Source of the DNA: Bacteroidota bacterium
GTDB lineage: Bacteria; Bacteroidota; Ignavibacteria; Palsa-1295
Assembly: GCA_025363505.1 (NCBI GenBank)
Contig: JANYDV010000124.1
Location: forward strand, 1-20,672
Length of the DNA: 20,672 nt
Reading direction: 5' to 3'
Under the pieces are notes generated by a model that searched no databases, was not told the origin of the DNA, and saw only the letters and a program-made list of their open reading frames with translations. A program made the position numbers and the translations under genes. Below are positions 16,058 to 20,672 of the stretch, piece after piece; the first letter of the stretch is position 1, and the number at the start of each line of letters is the position of its first letter.

Positions 16058-18601
16058 ATGAAAAAAATAGCAATTATTACTTTCCTGAGCATCGTTGCTT
16101 TCTCATCGATGACATTTGCTCAAGGATATATTCCGAGCACCGAGAATGAAAAATATGACGATGGCGCAATGGAGCGCACTCGCAATGACTACTGGAATAC
16201 CATTCGCATATCCGGTGACGAAAAAGATCTCGTTAAGATCGAACAGAATGCTTATAATGTGATGCGTTCACTGCAGAATCATTCGCAGATGAGTCCGTTG
16301 GCATCTGCCGCTTGGATTCCGATTGCCGGAAGTCAAGGCGGACATAATAGTGGACGAATTCGTGGCGTCGCTGCCGACCCAAATAACCCCAATGTCGTTT
16401 ATATCGCCGCAGCATCGGGCGGTGTTTGGAAAACAAATGATATTACCGCTAAGCCAATCCAGTGGATTAATATGTCTGACAGATTGGCAACACTCCTCTG
16501 TAGTGCCATCGCAATTGACCCACAACATCCCAACGTGTTATTTGTCGGTACCGGTGAGTCGGAAGGTGATGGCTATAAACAAACTCCAGGTTTAGGAGTT
16601 TTTCGTAGTGATGATGGTGGCTTAAATTGGACGAATGTTGCCAACAATACTATTGCCGGAAATTATTGCGCTGAAATTTTGATCGATTCTACAAATTCAA
16701 ACAATGTTTTCATAGCCACAGGCTCTTCACAAGGAATTCTTAAATCGAGTGATGGTGGTATGACATGGAAAAAAATCTCTGTTGGTGGAAGCACCCCTCT
16801 TTCGATCACCTATAATTCCAAAGAACCTACGAAGCTTTATGTATCAGGGTACGGTACTATTTATCGTTCGATCGATACCGGCAATACTTGGGTGCGCTGT
16901 ACCACAGGACTTCCGACATCGAGTGTGGGTCGAATTACTATCGCTTCCGCTCCGTCTGCGCCGAATCTTATCTATGCTTCGATCGGAAATGCCTCTACTG
17001 GGAGTACGCTCGGGATATGGGTTTCTACTGATTACGGTGTAACATGGCGAGGAATGGTTAATAGCGGGAATGCAAATTTTATCGGCATCCAACAGCAGTG
17101 GTGCAATGCACTTGCGGTCCGACCAAATAACCCGAGACAGATTATAGTCGGCGGGCTTGACATATATTCGTCAGCCGATTCAGGAAAGACATTCTCAAAA
17201 CTCTCGAGCTGGTCCCCACCATTAGGAAGTTATCCGGCTGATTATGTCCATGCGGACATTCACCATCTTGCCTTCGTTGGCAACACATTGTACGCATGCA
17301 CCGATGGTGGTATTGCCAAAACGACAGCACCGTTCACCTCATGGAACACTGAAATTAATTCGGGGTTAGCTACCTTACAATTTGTCGGTGTAGATGCTGA
17401 TAAACCATTTACCTATGTTATTGGTGGCTGTCAGGACAACAGTACCAATCGGGCACTGATAAAAGACAAAGAATTTATCGCTACTCGTGGTGGCGATGGC
17501 GGCAGAGGATGGATTTCTCCGGATGATGGAAGTATTTGTTATACAACGTATGTCTATACGACGTTCTTCAAATCTCTTGATTCAGGCAAGACTTATAGTG
17601 GTCCCGATCCTCGTACGGGATATATTACCCAGAATAACAACCCCTCACTATGGACAGACCCTGATACTCAAAGCGGAGGTGAAGGCGCGCCATTCTATCC
17701 AGCCTATGATGTTTCATCTGATGGGACGATCGTTGCTTATGGTGGTAATTCTCATGTCTGGGTGAGTGTCAATGGCGGAGTCGATGGCTTTACTGATCAT
17801 AAGAGCGATAAGAACATTGGTCGCAGCGCTGCCATACATTTGTCGCAACAGACTTCGGATTATATGTGGGCGGCTTCAGGTTCGAATGTATGGAGAAGTA
17901 GTAACCAAGGTGTAACCTGGCTCAGCAAAGCCGTGGTAGGAACTGTAGCCGGCATTACATCAAACCCATCCAATAAAGATGAAGTATATGCTGTTACGCA
18001 GGGTGTTGGTGGCACCAATAAGCATTTTTATAAAAGCATTGATGGCGGAGCAAACTTTACGACACCTGCCACGAACTTTCCGGATATCGGATGTTGGTCT
18101 GTAGCCTATCATCCGGGTGATGGTAAGCTTTTTGTAGGGACTGATCGTGGGATACTCTACTCTGAAGATGGCGGTGTGACCTGGAACCCACTGATGAATG
18201 GGTTTCCTTTAGCACAAGTCCTTACCCTCAAGATAAAAGGTCTCAATGACAATATTCTACTTGCAGGTACGTATGGGAGAGGAATGTTTTATCTTGATCT
18301 CACAACATTGGATGTAAAGAAAACCGAAGGAGATGTTTCTTCGCTTCAATTGAGTCCGATACAACCTAACCCGATTACTACCTCGGAAGCCACGTTGCGT
18401 TTTACTTTGCCGACTTCCGGTCTTAGTCAGATCACATTGTACGATATGCTCGGCAGGGAAGTAAGAGTTCTTGATAAGAATTTTTATAATGCCGGTTCGC
18501 ATAGTGTTTTATTCTCGGCATCCGGACTTATCAAAGGGACTTATATTGTTGGCTTGATTAGTAACGGTAAAGCTGTTTCGCAGAAGGTAATTATCGAGTG
18601 A
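16058..18601 (+). CDS. T9SS-secreted Asp-box beta-propeller protein
   Basis: 847 residues. Residues 1-22 are a signal peptide (MKKIAIITFLSIVAFSSMTF, cleavage after AQ). Residues ~85-755 carry Asp-box motifs of the S-x-D-x-G-x-[TN]-[WFY] type at about 184 (SDDGGLNW), 231, 271 (SIDTGNTW), 323 (STDYGVTW), 372, 506, 615, 660 and 702 (SEDGGVTW), with strands such as NVVYIAAASGGVWKT and NVLFVGTGESEGDG. This is the sortilin/BNR-like propeller fold; nine boxes suggest one large or two propellers. Asp-boxes alone do not show sialidase activity, and no sialidase arginine triad or FRIP motif is evident. Residues 763-847 are a type A sorting domain (IQPNPI, LYDMLGREVRVL, GTYIVGLI). Ligand and role are unknown; glycan or protein binding is inference. 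ATG 16058 has no Shine-Dalgarno site but directly begins the signal peptide. Confidence 0.93.
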   Translation: MKKIAIITFLSIVAFSSMTFAQGYIPSTENEKYDDGAMERTRNDYWNTIRISGDEKDLVKIEQNAYNVMRSLQNHSQMSPLASAAWIPIAGSQGGHNSGRIRGVAADPNNPNVVYIAAASGGVWKTNDITAKPIQWINMSDRLATLLCSAIAIDPQHPNVLFVGTGESEGDGYKQTPGLGVFRSDDGGLNWTNVANNTIAGNYCAEILIDSTNSNNVFIATGSSQGILKSSDGGMTWKKISVGGSTPLSITYNSKEPTKLYVSGYGTIYRSIDTGNTWVRCTTGLPTSSVGRITIASAPSAPNLIYASIGNASTGSTLGIWVSTDYGVTWRGMVNSGNANFIGIQQQWCNALAVRPNNPRQIIVGGLDIYSSADSGKTFSKLSSWSPPLGSYPADYVHADIHHLAFVGNTLYACTDGGIAKTTAPFTSWNTEINSGLATLQFVGVDADKPFTYVIGGCQDNSTNRALIKDKEFIATRGGDGGRGWISPDDGSICYTTYVYTTFFKSLDSGKTYSGPDPRTGYITQNNNPSLWTDPDTQSGGEGAPFYPAYDVSSDGTIVAYGGNSHVWVSVNGGVDGFTDHKSDKNIGRSAAIHLSQQTSDYMWAASGSNVWRSSNQGVTWLSKAVVGTVAGITSNPSNKDEVYAVTQGVGGTNKHFYKSIDGGANFTTPATNFPDIGCWSVAYHPGDGKLFVGTDRGILYSEDGGVTWNPLMNGFPLAQVLTLKIKGLNDNILLAGTYGRGMFYLDLTTLDVKKTEGDVSSLQLSPIQPNPITTSEATLRFTLPTSGLSQITLYDMLGREVRVLDKNFYNAGSHSVLFSASGLIKGTYIVGLISNGKAVSQKVIIE

Positions 18602-18628
18602 TCGTTTTTTTAGGTAATCTTTGAATTG

Positions 18629-18670
18629 AAAAGACACTTGTTGCCCTTGGCAAGAAGTGTCTTTTTGTTT
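18629..18670 (+). terminator. Strong intrinsic terminator after the propeller gene
   Basis: AAAAGACACTT (18629-18639) pairs with AAGTGTCTTTT (18655-18665). Beyond one G-G mismatch, TTGCC/GGCAA forms an upper stem with a 3-base loop. A T-rich tail TTTTTGTTTTG follows. The A-run on the 5' side means it could also work on the minus strand. The next start codon is at 18690. Confidence 0.88.
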
Positions 18671-18689
18671 TGTACCAAAAGGATCAATA

Positions 18690-20672
18690 ATGAAAAAAGT
18701 CACGGGTATTCTCATAGTTTGTTCACTGTTGCTAATGCTTCACTGTGGCAAAACTCTAGCGCGTCGCAGTTCTGTCTATCTCAATTCTTCCGGGGCATCT
18801 TTAAACATCGAAAATTTTCCGAACTACCCAATTCGACCGTTCAATGTTCTTAAGTATCACCTGATCCTTGATTGGCGGAAGCCATTTGCAACCCAATCAC
18901 AACAATTTTCGGGAAAGAATGACATTACCCTACAACTCGATTCTTCAGTATCATCGGTTATGCTCGATGCAGGCTTAATGATCATTGATTCGGTTTCTAT
19001 AAGCGGTACAAGCATATTACCTGTACCACAACCTGACGATAATGAGCACTTGACGATATTGCTTCCGAGTCTGTTTCGACAAAAAGGAATGGCAATGACC
19101 ATCAGCATTACTTATCATCGTGATAATCTTACGAATCAAGGGGTATATTTTTTCCCAAAAGGTTTATATGTTGGTCAAGGACCAAAAAATGATTCTGTCC
19201 GTACCGCAGAAGATGTACTCTATACAATGAGCGAGCCCTTAGATGCGCACTACTGGATGCCGTGTATGGATCTGCCGTATGACAAAGCAGATGAAGAAAT
19301 TTCGATCATTGCTCCGAATGGGATTACCACCGCATCGAACGGTGCTTTGATTTCGAAACAAGCTGTTGATGCCAACTCGACGATCTGGAACTGGAAAGGA
19401 GACCGCCCAATAGCTACATACTTAATGGTTGCCGATGCCAGTAAGTTTATAACTTGGAGTGAAACACACCAAACTTTTAACAACCCGAACGATACACTGA
19501 GTCTTGTCTATTATGCTTGGCCCGTTGATTATTACGATACTGTCAAAGACGGCAGTGAATATAATGCACAGTATGCATTTCGTAATACCATTCGAACAAT
19601 GTCAGCCTACGAAGCACGCTTCGGTCATTTCCCGTTTTCGAAATATGGTCAGGTCCCTGTGCAACGATTCGATTTTGGCGGTATGGAACACCAGTCACTG
19701 ACGACAATCAACCGTTCTTGGCTCAGAGGCGACGAGCAAGGGATGGCGCACGAAATGGCACATCAATGGTTTGGCGATAAAGTAACGTGTCGGAGTTGGA
19801 AAGACTTGTGGCTCAATGAAGGGTTTGCAACTTTCTGCGAAGCTATCTGGGGAGAGTCTTGGGGAAATTACGAATGGTATATGAATATTATTCGCTCAAA
19901 AGCCGATGGATATTTTAATAATTCACCCAATGAGATTCCGATCTACGACCCATCGTTTAACAATCCGTTCAACTATGCGACGACCTATGCAAAGCCCGGT
20001 TGTGTGATTCATATGCTTAGACGTGTGATCAATAACGATACGCTCTTTTTTAATTCGCTTCGTGATTATACAAATGCATTTGCATACTCAACTGCGACAA
20101 CTGATGACTTTCAGGAATATATGAGTGTACGACTCGGGCATAACATTAAGGAGTTTATTGACCAATGGATTTATGGTACGATGCACCCGATTTATCAAAT
20201 TCATTGGGGGCAGTCAGCTTCAAAAATGTTACATATATCAATCACCCAAAAACAAACAAGCCAAGATCATTTCACAATGCCAGTGAAACTCTTTACGTTT
20301 CATAACTCTATAAAGGATACAATAACATTTCAGAACGATCAACGTGTACAAGAGTTCTTCCAGCCATTATCATATATTGTTGACTCACTTGGTTTTGATG
20401 ATGATGCTTTAGTACTGAGCCGCGATACTATTACATTTGACCCGTCACTAGGTGTGAGGAAGTTTGCAGATGCCACCGCCACTTTTTCAATACAAAATGA
20501 TATAGATCATCATCAGTTGCTCTGCAGTTTTTCCCAACCTACACAAAGCGGAGATTTGATTGAACTCTATAACTCAATTGGTATCTTGATGCAACGTTTA
20601 GCTCCGGAGTTTGGCAGCTCGGTCGTGACAATGAGTGCCCTATCATTGCCAACAGGTATGTATATTGTTGGG
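18690..20672 (+). CDS. Secreted M1-family zinc aminopeptidase, probably T9SS cargo (3' end missing)
   Basis: The reading frame is open for 661 codons from ATG 18690 to the last base, so the end is missing. AAAGG at 18678-18682 precedes the start. Residues ~1-25 are a signal peptide (KKVTGILIVCSLLLMLHCG); the cysteine lacks a proper lipobox. The gluzincin site is complete: exopeptidase motif GGMEH at 330-334 (in place of the classical GxMEN), zinc motif HEMAH at 354-358, third ligand E377 in WLNEGFA at the canonical 18-residue spacing, and likely catalytic Y433 in TYAKPGCVIHMLR. The protein should remove N-terminal residues from peptides outside the inner membrane. The last ~70 visible residues (LIELYNSIGILMQRL, LPTGMYIVG) look like most of a type A sorting domain, so only a few residues are probably missing. 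Signature motifs make the family assignment firm. Confidence 0.93.
   Translation, partial: MKKVTGILIVCSLLLMLHCGKTLARRSSVYLNSSGASLNIENFPNYPIRPFNVLKYHLILDWRKPFATQSQQFSGKNDITLQLDSSVSSVMLDAGLMIIDSVSISGTSILPVPQPDDNEHLTILLPSLFRQKGMAMTISITYHRDNLTNQGVYFFPKGLYVGQGPKNDSVRTAEDVLYTMSEPLDAHYWMPCMDLPYDKADEEISIIAPNGITTASNGALISKQAVDANSTIWNWKGDRPIATYLMVADASKFITWSETHQTFNNPNDTLSLVYYAWPVDYYDTVKDGSEYNAQYAFRNTIRTMSAYEARFGHFPFSKYGQVPVQRFDFGGMEHQSLTTINRSWLRGDEQGMAHEMAHQWFGDKVTCRSWKDLWLNEGFATFCEAIWGESWGNYEWYMNIIRSKADGYFNNSPNEIPIYDPSFNNPFNYATTYAKPGCVIHMLRRVINNDTLFFNSLRDYTNAFAYSTATTDDFQEYMSVRLGHNIKEFIDQWIYGTMHPIYQIHWGQSASKMLHISITQKQTSQDHFTMPVKLFTFHNSIKDTITFQNDQRVQEFFQPLSYIVDSLGFDDDALVLSRDTITFDPSLGVRKFADATATFSIQNDIDHHQLLCSFSQPTQSGDLIELYNSIGILMQRLAPEFGSSVVTMSALSLPTGMYIVG

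Noticed and set aside
15795..16073. 92-codon minus-strand reading frame across the gap before the propeller gene
   Set aside because: It overlaps the start of the propeller gene, has low-complexity Phe/Lys/Ile content, no Shine-Dalgarno site and no recognisable motif. AT-rich sequence explains it.

Overview
The window looks like a contig from a Bacteroidota/FCB-group bacterium. It could come from the Kapabacteria/Ignavibacteria side, but that finer placement is inference. The main evidence is that nearly every large gene encodes an exported protein ending in a type IX secretion system (T9SS) type A sorting domain: YPNP-like start, then ..YDxxGxxVxxL.., ..G.Y.., and a short terminal beta strand. 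All genes are on the plus strand. Shine-Dalgarno sites (AAGGAG, AGGAG) precede some genes and are absent from others.

Layout: (1) 2-4987 is the 3' part of a giant surface protein: a beta-helix with Pmp-like GGA[IVL]/FxxN repeats, a long unassigned middle, an Ig-like (He_PIG-type) region and a T9SS tail. (2) 5097-6986 is a T9SS protein with a dockerin-like motif next to a cohesin-like domain. (3) 7050-8324 is a smaller protein with two cohesin-like regions and a divergent tail. (4) 8422-11307 is a modular T9SS protein: cohesin-like, BACON-like, an ATDG module, then Trp-Asn repeats. (5) 11417-12262 is a small protein sharing the ATDG module with gene 4; its stop overlaps the xseA start. (6) 12262-15789 is the housekeeping run xseA-xseB-dxs (exonuclease VII subunits and 1-deoxyxylulose-5-phosphate synthase). 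(7) 16058-18601 is an Asp-box beta-propeller T9SS protein behind a 268-base AT-rich leader with operator-like repeats. (8) 18690 to the window end is a secreted M1 zinc aminopeptidase that is open at the right edge.

The surface genes probably contribute adhesion or assembly modules, a propeller protein and a peptidase to the cell surface or medium. The housekeeping genes serve DNA repair and isoprenoid synthesis and share only location and perhaps transcription with gene 5. A repeated layout stands out: a strong hairpin terminator ends a large cargo gene, and the next start codon lies only about 15-30 bases further on. This happens before genes 3, 5 and 8. No RNA genes, CRISPR arrays, insertion sequences or tRNAs were seen. 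I see no clearly new defence or mobile system. The best leads are the dockerin/cohesin-type surface modules, the shared ATDG module and the terminator/start arrangement.
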